From contig JBPCJY010000255.1 of NCBI GenBank assembly GCA_051004815.1, positions 1 to 55,912 of the forward strand: 55,912 nt of DNA. Reading direction: 5' to 3'. This document shows positions 7,876 through 15,874 of the stretch, one piece after another. The translations under genes and the position numbers were made by a program. The notes under the pieces were generated by a model. The model worked only from the letters and a program-made list of their open reading frames with translations, was not told where the DNA came from and did not search any database. The stretch's first letter is position 1, and every line of letters starts with the position of its first letter. This stretch comes from JBBQXY01 sp051004815 (GTDB lineage Bacteria > Chloroflexota > Ktedonobacteria > Ktedonobacterales > Ktedonobacteraceae).

Positions 7876-10233
7876 GTGGGAAACGAAGGACAACAGCCAC
7901 CTCAGCCTCCGCAAAGCCCGCAAGAGCAACCGGGATACTATGGCTGGCAATATGATGAAGAGCAGCCTGTGCAACAGGCTCAACCACACTCTGCTGCTCC
8001 ACAGCCGCCGGTATATCCACCTGCACAACAATCTCCGGCATATCAGCAGCCATCCCAACAGCCACCGCAGTCGCCTCCACATGGTGTTGCGGGACCACGC
8101 AAGCCGTTATCCAAGCGGTACCAGGAGCCGGTCGCTGATATGGGAACATCATTGGGGTTAGGACAGGGCATGGAATACCAATATTTTGAGGCCCCTCAAC
8201 CTTCGCAGCCCATTCCCGCACTACGTCAGGCACGTCTCCAGCAGCTGCGCGAAGATCGTATGCGTCGGCAACAACGGCGTTTGATGCCCGATGTCACCGC
8301 TATGATACCGCCCAGGGGAGTGAAAGGCATGCCAGAAGGTAAAGTACAGTTTCCCGCCGCGCCTTCGCAAATGTCACCGGCATTGGGGGTGACACCAGGG
8401 CAACCGCTACCATCTGGCCAGTATTCGCCAGCGTTACAACCGCCGATCGAGCATTCGCCCTACCAAGTGCCTATACAACAAAGCCCAGCTAATGCGATGA
8501 GAAAACCGAGTAGCAGGTTATCACGGGCAGTGGAACCAGCGCAGGATACAGGTATGATCCAGCGGGTTAATATCCAGCGGGCCACGCTTATTCTCACCGG
8601 AGCCTTTATCGTTAGTCGTGTCTTTGGTCTGTTACGTACTTCCTTATTTGCCTTTGTATTCGGCACTGGTGCCATCTCAGACGCCTATTTACAGGCCTTT
8701 GTTATTCCTGATCTGATCTTTAATATTGTTGCTGGTGGTGCGCTTAGCTCGGCCTTTATTCCCGTCTTCACCAAATACATGTTGGGTGAGAGAGATGAAA
8801 AAGAGGCCTGGCATATTGCCAGTGCAGCCCTCAATCTGGCGATAGCCATCATGGTCGTGCTCGCACTGATTGCCATTATTTTCACGCCTCAGATTGTGCC
8901 ACTGTACAATCCTAAAACGCCATCCATCAGCCAGCAAGACTACATAACGCATATTAACCTGATCAGCACACTGGCACGCATTATGCTTTTGCAGGCCGTC
9001 ATACTGGGCGGAGGCGTCATTGTCAACGCCGTGCTCAATGCACGGCAGAACTTTTTATTACCTGCCATCGGCACCGTTTTGTACAACGTTGGTCTCATTG
9101 CTGGTCTGCTGCCAGGCGTTTACATGGCGTATCATGGGCAGAGAAACGATGCCTTGGCGGTGTATCCAGCGACGTGGGGCGTTGTAATAGGAGCATTTTT
9201 GCAGGTCGCCATCCAAATACCGGGCTTGTTCAAAGTAGGGATGCGCTATACCCCCACCTTTGATTGGCGACATCCAGGCGTGATACAAATTGGACGGCAA
9301 ATGGTACCGCGCATCATCAACGCGGGTATGCTGTATTTCTCCATTTTTGTAGACCGCTATCTGATCTCGTTTTTGGGCGTCATTTTCAGTGCTAGCCTCC
9401 TGAACGGATTGATTACCCAATATTATCAAGCACTGCAACTCTTGCTCTTGCCACTGGGCATCTTCGGCATGGCGGTCTCCACCGCGGCCTTTCCCACGCT
9501 AGCCGAGAATGTTGCTAAGGGGCGGTTCGACCGTGTGCGTGCTACTATTCTTGAAACGCTACGCAGCATTCTTTTCATGTCGATACCTTCCAGTATTGGC
9601 TTGATCTTTTTGGGCCTACCTATCATCCAGGTGCTACTTGAACATGGAGCGTTTACCCTGGCGGATGCGCAATCTACCGTCTTCCCATTGGTAGGCTTTG
9701 CTATGGGGCTAGCTGGTCTTGCCGCCGTTGAAATCCTGACCCGTTCGTTCTATGCCATGCGTGATAGCACCACTCCGGTCATCGTGAGTGTAGGCCAGTT
9801 TATCTTTAAGATCGCCCTCAGTTTATTACTGATCAACTTCGCGGTCTGGGGTCCTGAATGGGGTACAGGTGCATTGGCTTTCTCCACCTCCATCGCGGGA
9901 CTACTGGAGGCGGCGGTGCTACTGTGGTTACTGCATCAACGCATTGGTGGACTACAACTACGCGTGCTTGCCCTCTTCGTTGGGAAGATATTACTGGCAT
10001 CGCTGGCAATGGGCGTTGGCATTTTCATCCTCCGCTTCATCCTTGACTTCGTGCTGGTCACTACCCACGAGCAGGCTCTAGGTTTGGGTGGAACGCTCTT
10101 AGCTATGATTAAACTGGTCATTGAAATGTTTGCTGGCTTCTTCATTTACATTCGCGTCGCCCGTCGCCTGGGTGTTGAAGAACTGGGGCCTGTAAAACGT
10201 GTACTTGACCGCCTCAAATTATCGTGGATTTAA
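7876..10233 (+). CDS. murJ: lipid II flippase MurJ with long Pro/Gln-rich N-terminus
   Basis: An MviN/MurJ-family membrane protein of the MOP exporter superfamily, expected to flip lipid II across the membrane for peptidoglycan synthesis. From about residue 225 it has the family start RATLILTGAFIVSRVFGLLR, the block SDAYLQAFVIPDLI and many membrane helices (about 14). The first 220 residues are cytoplasmic, hydrophilic and rich in Pro and Gln, with a patch of basic residues (RQARLQQLREDRMRRQQRR) near residues 115-135. Most MurJ proteins have no such extension. The start is GTG with only a weak upstream GAGCGAG, so it is somewhat uncertain. The stop overlaps the alternative start of the following homoserine dehydrogenase gene. 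Confidence 0.93.
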   Translation: MGNEGQQPPQPPQSPQEQPGYYGWQYDEEQPVQQAQPHSAAPQPPVYPPAQQSPAYQQPSQQPPQSPPHGVAGPRKPLSKRYQEPVADMGTSLGLGQGMEYQYFEAPQPSQPIPALRQARLQQLREDRMRRQQRRLMPDVTAMIPPRGVKGMPEGKVQFPAAPSQMSPALGVTPGQPLPSGQYSPALQPPIEHSPYQVPIQQSPANAMRKPSSRLSRAVEPAQDTGMIQRVNIQRATLILTGAFIVSRVFGLLRTSLFAFVFGTGAISDAYLQAFVIPDLIFNIVAGGALSSAFIPVFTKYMLGERDEKEAWHIASAALNLAIAIMVVLALIAIIFTPQIVPLYNPKTPSISQQDYITHINLISTLARIMLLQAVILGGGVIVNAVLNARQNFLLPAIGTVLYNVGLIAGLLPGVYMAYHGQRNDALAVYPATWGVVIGAFLQVAIQIPGLFKVGMRYTPTFDWRHPGVIQIGRQMVPRIINAGMLYFSIFVDRYLISFLGVIFSASLLNGLITQYYQALQLLLLPLGIFGMAVSTAAFPTLAENVAKGRFDRVRATILETLRSILFMSIPSSIGLIFLGLPIIQVLLEHGAFTLADAQSTVFPLVGFAMGLAGLAAVEILTRSFYAMRDSTTPVIVSVGQFIFKIALSLLLINFAVWGPEWGTGALAFSTSIAGLLEAAVLLWLLHQRIGGLQLRVLALFVGKILLASLAMGVGIFILRFILDFVLVTTHEQALGLGGTLLAMIKLVIEMFAGFFIYIRVARRLGVEELGPVKRVLDRLKLSWI

Positions 10234-10238
10234 ACAAG

Positions 10239-11276
10239 ATGAAACAGATACGTCTCTCAATTATCGGTTTTGGCGTTGTCGGCCAGGGGCTGGCCGAATT
10301 ACTTGCGGTGAAACAGGCTCAACTGCGCCATGATTTTGGCGTTGACGTTGTGCTGGTCAGTGTAGCCAATGCACGTCATGGCTTTATTTATCGTACAGAT
10401 GGACTCGATATTCCCACGCTCTTAGAACTTGCGGCAGCACGGCTCCCCCTGACAAATCACCCCGGTGTGCAGCATTGGACAAACGTACTCCAGGGTTTAC
10501 AAGCGACAGACGCGGATATGTTGGCCGAGGCCACCGGTACCAATTTGCGAGATGGCGAACCGGGCATCGGTCATATCCGCACAGCTCTTACCAAAGAGAT
10601 GCATGTCATCACGGCGAATAAGGGGCCAGCCGCTCTGGCCGCAGCCGAACTCTTTGCGTTAGCGGAAAAACAGCATGTGCAGTTGCGGATTGAAGCGACG
10701 GTGATGGCGGGTACACCAGTAATCAGTACGATACGAGAAGGAATGGCCGGTGCCAGCATCACCGCTATGCGTGGCATTCTCAATGGCACCACCAACTATA
10801 TTCTCAGTGCGATGGCGACCGGTCGCGACTATGCTGAGGTGCTAGCGGAAGCACAGCAGCAGGGATATGCCGAGGCCGATCCTACGGCAGACGTTGAAGG
10901 CTACGATGCGGTCGCGAAAACACTCATCCTGGCTGCACTGGTCTTTGGTCAGACCCTTCGTCCAGAACAAGTGATTCGTCAGGGTATCTCGACCATTAGC
11001 AGGCAACAAATGCAGAACGCAATCAACCAACAGAAACGCATTAAGCTTATCGCCTCATTACAACTCAATGCAAGAGGAAAGAAGCTTGAGGCGCGGGTTG
11101 AACCCATGGAGTTACCACTCAGTGATCCCCTGGCCCGTGTTGAGGGCGTGATGAACGCTATTACCATTCAGAGTGACACACTTCCAGAGGTAACGATCAT
11201 CGGGCCGGGGGCAGGACGTCAGGCTACTGGACAGGGGCTACTGGCTGATTTGATAGCCATTGCGAAAAGCCTCTAG
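10239..11276 (+). CDS. hom: homoserine dehydrogenase
   Basis: Reduces aspartate semialdehyde to homoserine in threonine and methionine synthesis. The Rossmann motif GFGVVGQGLAELL is at the N-terminus, followed by EATGTNLRDGEPG, ITANKGPAAL and the catalytic-domain signature GILNGTTNYILSAM with the EADPTADVEGYDA block. At about 345 residues it lacks the C-terminal ACT regulatory domain, as in the short form. Start choice is open: the ATG at 10239 lies five bases after the murJ stop, and an in-frame GTG at 10224 overlaps murJ by ten bases; neither has a clear ribosome site, so translation is probably coupled to murJ. A strong terminator follows. Confidence 0.93.
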   Translation: MKQIRLSIIGFGVVGQGLAELLAVKQAQLRHDFGVDVVLVSVANARHGFIYRTDGLDIPTLLELAAARLPLTNHPGVQHWTNVLQGLQATDADMLAEATGTNLRDGEPGIGHIRTALTKEMHVITANKGPAALAAAELFALAEKQHVQLRIEATVMAGTPVISTIREGMAGASITAMRGILNGTTNYILSAMATGRDYAEVLAEAQQQGYAEADPTADVEGYDAVAKTLILAALVFGQTLRPEQVIRQGISTISRQQMQNAINQQKRIKLIASLQLNARGKKLEARVEPMELPLSDPLARVEGVMNAITIQSDTLPEVTIIGPGAGRQATGQGLLADLIAIAKSL

Positions 11277-11281
11277 CAGCA

Positions 11282-11318
11282 AAAAAAAGCTGGCATCTCA
11301 CCGATGCCAGCTTTTTTT
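11282..11318. terminator. bidirectional intrinsic terminator
   Basis: A perfect 16-bp stem (11282-11297 with 11303-11318) has a five-base loop and seven A residues on one side with seven T residues on the other. It serves both hom and the converging ferritin gene, whose stop codon touches the stem. Confidence 0.92.
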
Positions 11319-11640
11319 ATTTTATTTGATCTTCGGCGTCCTCGCCTTTTTCAGCATTTTCCACGATATCACCATCGTGGAAGAGCACGTTCTTGGCGGC
11401 GACACGCCACTTGGGAGTACGTCTGAGCAGAAATTCTAAGTCCATTGAGAAGTGCAAGAACTCTTCTTCCTGGGCATGCTGCATAATCTTCTTCGCATCA
11501 TCGTCTTTTTCGATTGAAATACGTTGCTGATACCAGCCAATCGCCTCACATTCCTCCTGTAACGATGCAATTATACGGGCAAAGGTACGCGTTTCCTGCG
11601 ATAGCTCCTCTGCTGGCTCATGATATTGGTCAAACCCCAT
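11317..11640 (-). CDS. encapsulin-type ferritin-like protein (EncFtn)
   Basis: A 107-residue protein with the two-helix half-ferritin fold of encapsulated ferritins, which form a ferroxidase site at a subunit interface and oxidise Fe(II). Aligned from memory to Rhodospirillum rubrum EncFtn, the iron-site residues E32, Y39, E62 and H65 match E30, Y37, E60 and H63 here. The shared blocks are HEP near the start, EE-x-EA-x2-WY-x-QR, EE-x2-H and LE-x-L-x-RR. The last 15 residues are acidic and polar (ENAEKGEDAEDQIK) and do not look like the usual encapsulin-targeting tail. No encapsulin shell gene lies within this window. The ATG has AGGAAC about five bases upstream on its strand. Confidence 0.85.
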   Translation of the reverse strand: MGFDQYHEPAEELSQETRTFARIIASLQEECEAIGWYQQRISIEKDDDAKKIMQHAQEEEFLHFSMDLEFLLRRTPKWRVAAKNVLFHDGDIVENAEKGEDAEDQIK

Positions 11641-11761
11641 CAGATGTTCCTTTCATTGCTATAAATAGACACGTCGAGCAGTATGGCTTTGTATGGTGCT
11701 CTCTATCTTCTATACGTTACATAGCGCACTGAAGGATACGCTGGAAGACATGAGAGACGAA

Positions 11762-13162
11762 TTATGACTTATTATCGCCCATTTTAAAAACAGGAGTATC
11801 ATGCATGCCTGGCACCTTAAAGATGAGGCGCACACTACCAAGCTGCACGATATCGCCATGCTGCAACAGTTCGGGCTTGAGCGGCACCAGCACTAACTCT
11901 CCGAGTCGCGTTTTATTGCGGCTCTTGAGGTCTTCGATGTAGAAGAAGGTCTCTTCATAGCGAACTCTGACGTGCTGGCGCGAAACCGTCATTTTGAGAT
12001 CAATAGCACTGAGATCAATATCGGGGCTGACACCGCGTTTCGGATCCATTCTACCAACAATCACGTCTCTTTTGGTGACAGCATAGCGTTTTTGCTCAAC
12101 ACCATCCTGCTCATAGCAGAGGTAGCCAAATGTTTCTGCTGCCGTCTCCATCATGTTCTGATCTTGCGCACTAGTAGGTGGCGGATCGCCAATAATTGTG
12201 GCACGTAAGGCCACATCATCCTCAAGAGGCGGCATTTCGCCCGTCACCCCCGGTATATGTACACCTGGCGGGGTGGGAATGCCAACCTCCCTGGGCCACT
12301 CGCCCGAAGGCATGCGGCGCGGAACCTGCAGGGCATCCAGCATGGTCAGGAAGGTTGCAGCATCAGGAATGCGAGCCGCGGGACTTTTGGCCAGGGCGCG
12401 GTCCACTAATTCCTGTAACGATGAAGGGGTATCATGTTTAAATTGGGCCATGCGCGGTACCTGGCCTGTGCTTTGTAGCACACCTGTCTCGGCGGAATTT
12501 TTTCCCACAAATGGCAACCGACCGGTAATCATTTCAAATAGGAGCAGTCCCAGTTGGTAAATATCGCTAGTAGGGCCAACCATACCACCGTTACTATATT
12601 CGGGCGGCGCATAGCGTGGATCAAGAAAGGCAATATCATCAACACGTTGACTATTGATATAGCCAAGAGCGGTCAGCAGCGAACGCAGGCCCACATCATC
12701 CAATTGCACACGATCCGTTAGGGCTGCTGAATCAATGGTGATCAGTTGTGGACGCAAGTCAAGCCCGATGGTTCCTTGCTCGTGCAATACTTTTAAGCCC
12801 TGTGCCATTTGGCGGATAAAATCAACGCTGCGACCCAGATTCATATTCTCGTTATCCAACACATAGCGCAGCGTCATTCCTCGCGGCGGGTCAGTGGCGA
12901 TGTAGGCACGCGTACCATCGATACCCCAATCATAGACATGGAGCACATGCGGAGACTGGATAGCGCGGCGGTGTTCAAGAGGTTGGAGCATTTGGGAAAC
13001 CGCCTCAGCATCAAAGGCAGGTGGGTACTCTAGCACATAGAGTCCCACCACGTCGTTCGTATTGCGATTGTAGGCAGTATAGGTGGTAAGCATGCCGCCA
13101 GAGGTAATTACCTGGCCTATCCGGTAAATACCGCCGATTTGGCGTGCATCGCGCTGTGCCAT
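11762..13162 (-). CDS. degenerate Ser/Thr kinase domain fused to FHA domain
   Basis: Residues 1-280 have a protein-kinase fold of the bacterial Hanks type, but key residues are replaced. The glycine loop reads TSGGMLTTY, no lysine is seen where VAIK is expected (VVGLYVLEYP), the HRDLKPxN loop reads GLDLRPQLI, and DFG reads DDVG. The APE-like PPEYSNGG and the SDIYQLGLLLFEMITGRLPF block are kept. A linker rich in Pro follows, then an FHA domain from about residue 365 (VIVGRMDP, SRQHVRV, IEDLKSRNKTRLG, LQHGDIVQLG). FHA domains bind phosphothreonine, so this is probably a signalling scaffold rather than an active kinase. AAAGGAGG precedes the ATG by five bases. Confidence 0.88.
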   Translation of the reverse strand: MAQRDARQIGGIYRIGQVITSGGMLTTYTAYNRNTNDVVGLYVLEYPPAFDAEAVSQMLQPLEHRRAIQSPHVLHVYDWGIDGTRAYIATDPPRGMTLRYVLDNENMNLGRSVDFIRQMAQGLKVLHEQGTIGLDLRPQLITIDSAALTDRVQLDDVGLRSLLTALGYINSQRVDDIAFLDPRYAPPEYSNGGMVGPTSDIYQLGLLLFEMITGRLPFVGKNSAETGVLQSTGQVPRMAQFKHDTPSSLQELVDRALAKSPAARIPDAATFLTMLDALQVPRRMPSGEWPREVGIPTPPGVHIPGVTGEMPPLEDDVALRATIIGDPPPTSAQDQNMMETAAETFGYLCYEQDGVEQKRYAVTKRDVIVGRMDPKRGVSPDIDLSAIDLKMTVSRQHVRVRYEETFFYIEDLKSRNKTRLGELVLVPLKPELLQHGDIVQLGSVRLIFKVPGMHDTPVFKMGDNKS

Positions 13163-13192
13163 GCTGGCCTCCTTTCAAGAAGGAAGCAGCGA

Positions 13193-14542
13193 TTAATTAT
13201 ACAATTGCTGCTTTACGTAATCAATGATGGCCTGCCAGTTGTTGTTTGCTGGTGCCAGGATATACTCTCCATCTGACGCGGTAGAGTCAACTAGCACGTT
13301 TTGATTGCTCAAACCAACACGGTGGGCATTGTTCAGATCCATTTTGAGAGCGAACTGCATCAGATCAGCCAATGACATATTTGTATAGATGGTATGCTCA
13401 AGCGCGGTCAGAGCGTTAAACATGCTCGGCCACGTTGAGAATGACTTGACCTTTGACAAAGCCGCTTTAATCATGATCTGCTGACGAGCGGAGCGGGCGA
13501 AATCGGTTAACTCGGCTTGATTCTCGGAGGTACCCTTCCCGCACACCTCTAGAGGCTCGCGTGCGCGGGCATACATGATAGCTGTTGCCCCATTCATATG
13601 TTGCAACCCCTTGTTAAATTGGATCTTTATCCAGCTTGGATCGACTGATGCATCATCATTCTTGGGGTAGCAGGCATTAAACGAGTCGGGTACGTTTACG
13701 TCGATGCCTCCGATGGCATCGATAAAGTTCTTAAAACCAGTAAAGTTGATCGTCATCCAGTATTTGATGTCCAACCCAGTAATCAGTGAAATCTTCTGGG
13801 CGGCTGCATTCCCACCGCCCACCGCATTAGCTCCATTATTGGAACCATTGGTGTAGGCATAGTTCAGTTTATGGTACTGCCCTGAGTTTGCAGGTATCTG
13901 CACCCATAGATCACGCGGTACCGAGACCAGCGTCGTATGATGGCTTTGTGGCAGTAAGCTCATCACAACCATTGAGTCGGTCAGGTAGGCTCCATCATGG
14001 CCTGAGCCGCCATAGCCCAGCACCAAAAGGTTGGTGCGATCACTGGTACCCATATAGCCAGTCTGGCTACTCAAAGGTGATTGGGTCGAGATGGCAGAAC
14101 CAAAGGCCAGGACGCGCTGCGCCGTGAAAATGGTAAAACCACCAATAATACAGACTAATAATAACACGACCAGGCAACCCACCAAACAACCGCGCCGTTT
14201 ACGCGGCGAACGATTTTTCTTTTGTGGAGTCGCTGGGAAAGCTGGGTATTGTGCTGGCTGCTGCTCTATAATTGGTGGTTCATTATTGCCAGGATAGCGT
14301 TGCTGGTTTTGTTGTGGGTAATATTGCTGTTGAGTCGGAGGCACTTGCTGAGGTGTAGGCTGCGATTGCGGCACTTGATATGGCTGTTGTTGAGGATTTT
14401 GATATGGTCGCCGCCCAGGCTGAGGTTGATTGTCTTGAAAACTGCCAATAATCATCTTCCCCTGCTGATCAGGCGCAAGAGAAGGGGAGTGGCGGATGGG
14501 TTCTGTAGGATCATCTTGATAATAATATGAATCGTCGCTCAT
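13193..14542 (-). CDS. LytR-CpsA-Psr (LCP) family protein
   Basis: LCP enzymes attach glycopolymers from lipid carriers to the cell wall. This 449-residue protein has a cytoplasmic Pro/Gln/Tyr-rich tail (about residues 1-115), a basic stretch KKNRSPRKRRG, one membrane helix (about 122-146) and an extracellular LCP domain. Family blocks are NLLVLGYGG, YLTDSMVVMSL, LVSVPRDLWVQIP, and MNGATAIMYARAR with arginines that contact the pyrophosphate lipid. AAAGG precedes the ATG. The low-complexity tail resembles the one on MurJ in this window. The preceding gene, 30 bases upstream on the same strand is the kinase-FHA protein's neighbour in the opposite order of transcription: the LCP gene is transcribed first and the kinase-FHA gene second. 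Confidence 0.93.
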   Translation of the reverse strand: MSDDSYYYQDDPTEPIRHSPSLAPDQQGKMIIGSFQDNQPQPGRRPYQNPQQQPYQVPQSQPTPQQVPPTQQQYYPQQNQQRYPGNNEPPIIEQQPAQYPAFPATPQKKNRSPRKRRGCLVGCLVVLLLVCIIGGFTIFTAQRVLAFGSAISTQSPLSSQTGYMGTSDRTNLLVLGYGGSGHDGAYLTDSMVVMSLLPQSHHTTLVSVPRDLWVQIPANSGQYHKLNYAYTNGSNNGANAVGGGNAAAQKISLITGLDIKYWMTINFTGFKNFIDAIGGIDVNVPDSFNACYPKNDDASVDPSWIKIQFNKGLQHMNGATAIMYARAREPLEVCGKGTSENQAELTDFARSARQQIMIKAALSKVKSFSTWPSMFNALTALEHTIYTNMSLADLMQFALKMDLNNAHRVGLSNQNVLVDSTASDGEYILAPANNNWQAIIDYVKQQLYN

Positions 14543-14690
14543 TGTTTAACCTTTTCTTCTATAATTGCGTCAATCGCGCCACTATAAAACAATGCTCATA
14601 CCCAACAACTTCGCCACACGAATAGGAATAGTAACTGAGCAAAAGTTCTCATTATTTAAAAACGAATGAAGACGTAGGAAGTCTCGCTTT

Positions 14691-15461
14691 TTACTTCTTC
14701 CAATCAGTAACCACTGCACGGTCTTTCCCATGGCGGGAAGCAACGATCTCAGCCATAATTGCCAGAGCTGTCTCTTCAGGGGAGGTCGCGCCAATATTCA
14801 AGCCAATTGGCCCATGAATATGCTGTATTTGCGCCTCCGTTAACCCCTGCTTCTTGAGACGCTCGTTGCGTTCCTGACCTGTCTTACGGCTGCCAATAGC
14901 CCCAACATAGCCTACCTGGCGCGAGAGTACCACTTTCAATGTGGGTTCATCGAACTTGGGGTCGTGTGTCAGAACCGCTACCGAGGTAGACGGATTCAAG
15001 TCCCACTTCTCCAATACCTCGTCTGGCCATTCAACGATCAACTCATCGGCATTGGGAAAACGCTCACGCGTGGCAAAGGCTGCGCGTGCGTCCACGACCA
15101 CCACGCGATAGTTGAGCGTTTTGGCAAAGGTTGTCAAAGGGATAGCGATATGTCCAGCTCCAACAATAATCAGCGTTGGCGGTGGCGGAAAACCCTCGAT
15201 AAAGACATCGTAAGGCAGTGGGCCGGTGGTGCTTTCAATGGTATAGGTGTGTGTGCCTGCATCACCATTCCAAATAGCATGCTCAGCATCTTCCACCACC
15301 AGGGCATCCAGCGCAGCATTACCCAACGTCCCAGTCGTTTTCATGCCCGGTAAGACCAGGAGTTTCGCACCAATCAGGTCTGCTCCACGCACGACTGTCG
15401 CCAATGCCACACCTTTTTCCTGGTGCAGCAGGTCTTTTAATTCATCATAGAGTTGCGCCAT
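14691..15461 (-). CDS. XdhC/CoxF-family molybdenum hydroxylase maturation protein
   Basis: A 256-residue XdhC-family protein. The N-terminal third is a diverged XdhC_CoxI domain (ATVVRG, GAKLLVLPG); the C-terminal part is the Rossmann-type XdhC_C domain with LIIVGAGHIAIPL near residue 111, VVVDAR and GAIGSRKT, ending in GLNIGATSPEETALAIMAEI. XdhC proteins bind molybdenum cofactor and help sulfurate and insert it into xanthine dehydrogenase and CO dehydrogenase-like enzymes. Being the last gene of the cox-like cluster fits that job. It lies 39 bases after a separate XdhC_CoxI-only protein. Confidence 0.9.
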   Translation of the reverse strand: MAQLYDELKDLLHQEKGVALATVVRGADLIGAKLLVLPGMKTTGTLGNAALDALVVEDAEHAIWNGDAGTHTYTIESTTGPLPYDVFIEGFPPPPTLIIVGAGHIAIPLTTFAKTLNYRVVVVDARAAFATRERFPNADELIVEWPDEVLEKWDLNPSTSVAVLTHDPKFDEPTLKVVLSRQVGYVGAIGSRKTGQERNERLKKQGLTEAQIQHIHGPIGLNIGATSPEETALAIMAEIVASRHGKDRAVVTDWKK

Positions 15462-15500
15462 ACTTTATTTCCTCTACAGAAGTTGTGCCAATGCTCGCTC

Positions 15501-15818
15501 TTACCAATCCAGGCGTTCCACGAACACATGAATAGTGCCGCCGCAAGCGAGGCCAATTTTCTCAATATTTTCCTCTTCGGAGATACCGAACTCGAGCATC
15601 TGCGGCTTTCCATCGGCAATCACTTCCATGGCTGTCTGGAAGACGGCGGGTTCAACACAGCCGCCGCTGACCGAGCCAGCTAGCTCGCCACCTTCACTCA
15701 CTGCTAATTTTGCGCCTGGGCGACGCGGGGCGGAACCAGCCATCGAGACCACTGTAGCGATAGCAACCCGTTCGCCTTGCGCACGCCATCGTTCAATATC
15801 AGGTAATACATCGCGCAT
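15501..15818 (-). CDS. stand-alone XdhC_CoxI domain protein
   Basis: A 105-residue protein consisting of only the N-terminal XdhC/CoxI domain: VAIATVVSMAGSAPRRPGAK, GSVSGGCVE with the conserved cysteine, and GLACGGTIHVFVE near the C-terminus. The ATG at 15818 is preceded by GGAGGTG four bases upstream; the frame stays open for 14 more codons upstream but those residues are not family-like. Together with the following XdhC gene it probably forms the molybdenum-cofactor handling pair for the CoxL-type enzyme encoded upstream. Confidence 0.9.
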   Translation of the reverse strand: MRDVLPDIERWRAQGERVAIATVVSMAGSAPRRPGAKLAVSEGGELAGSVSGGCVEPAVFQTAMEVIADGKPQMLEFGISEEENIEKIGLACGGTIHVFVERLDW

Positions 15819-15874
15819 AAAACACCTCCAAGGGTATACAACAACAAAGCTATTGTCCAATCATCCCACAATTA

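Noticed and set aside
7687..8233. minus-strand frames opposite the start of murJ
   Set aside because: They are by-products of the Pro/Gln-rich coding sequence and have no start signals.
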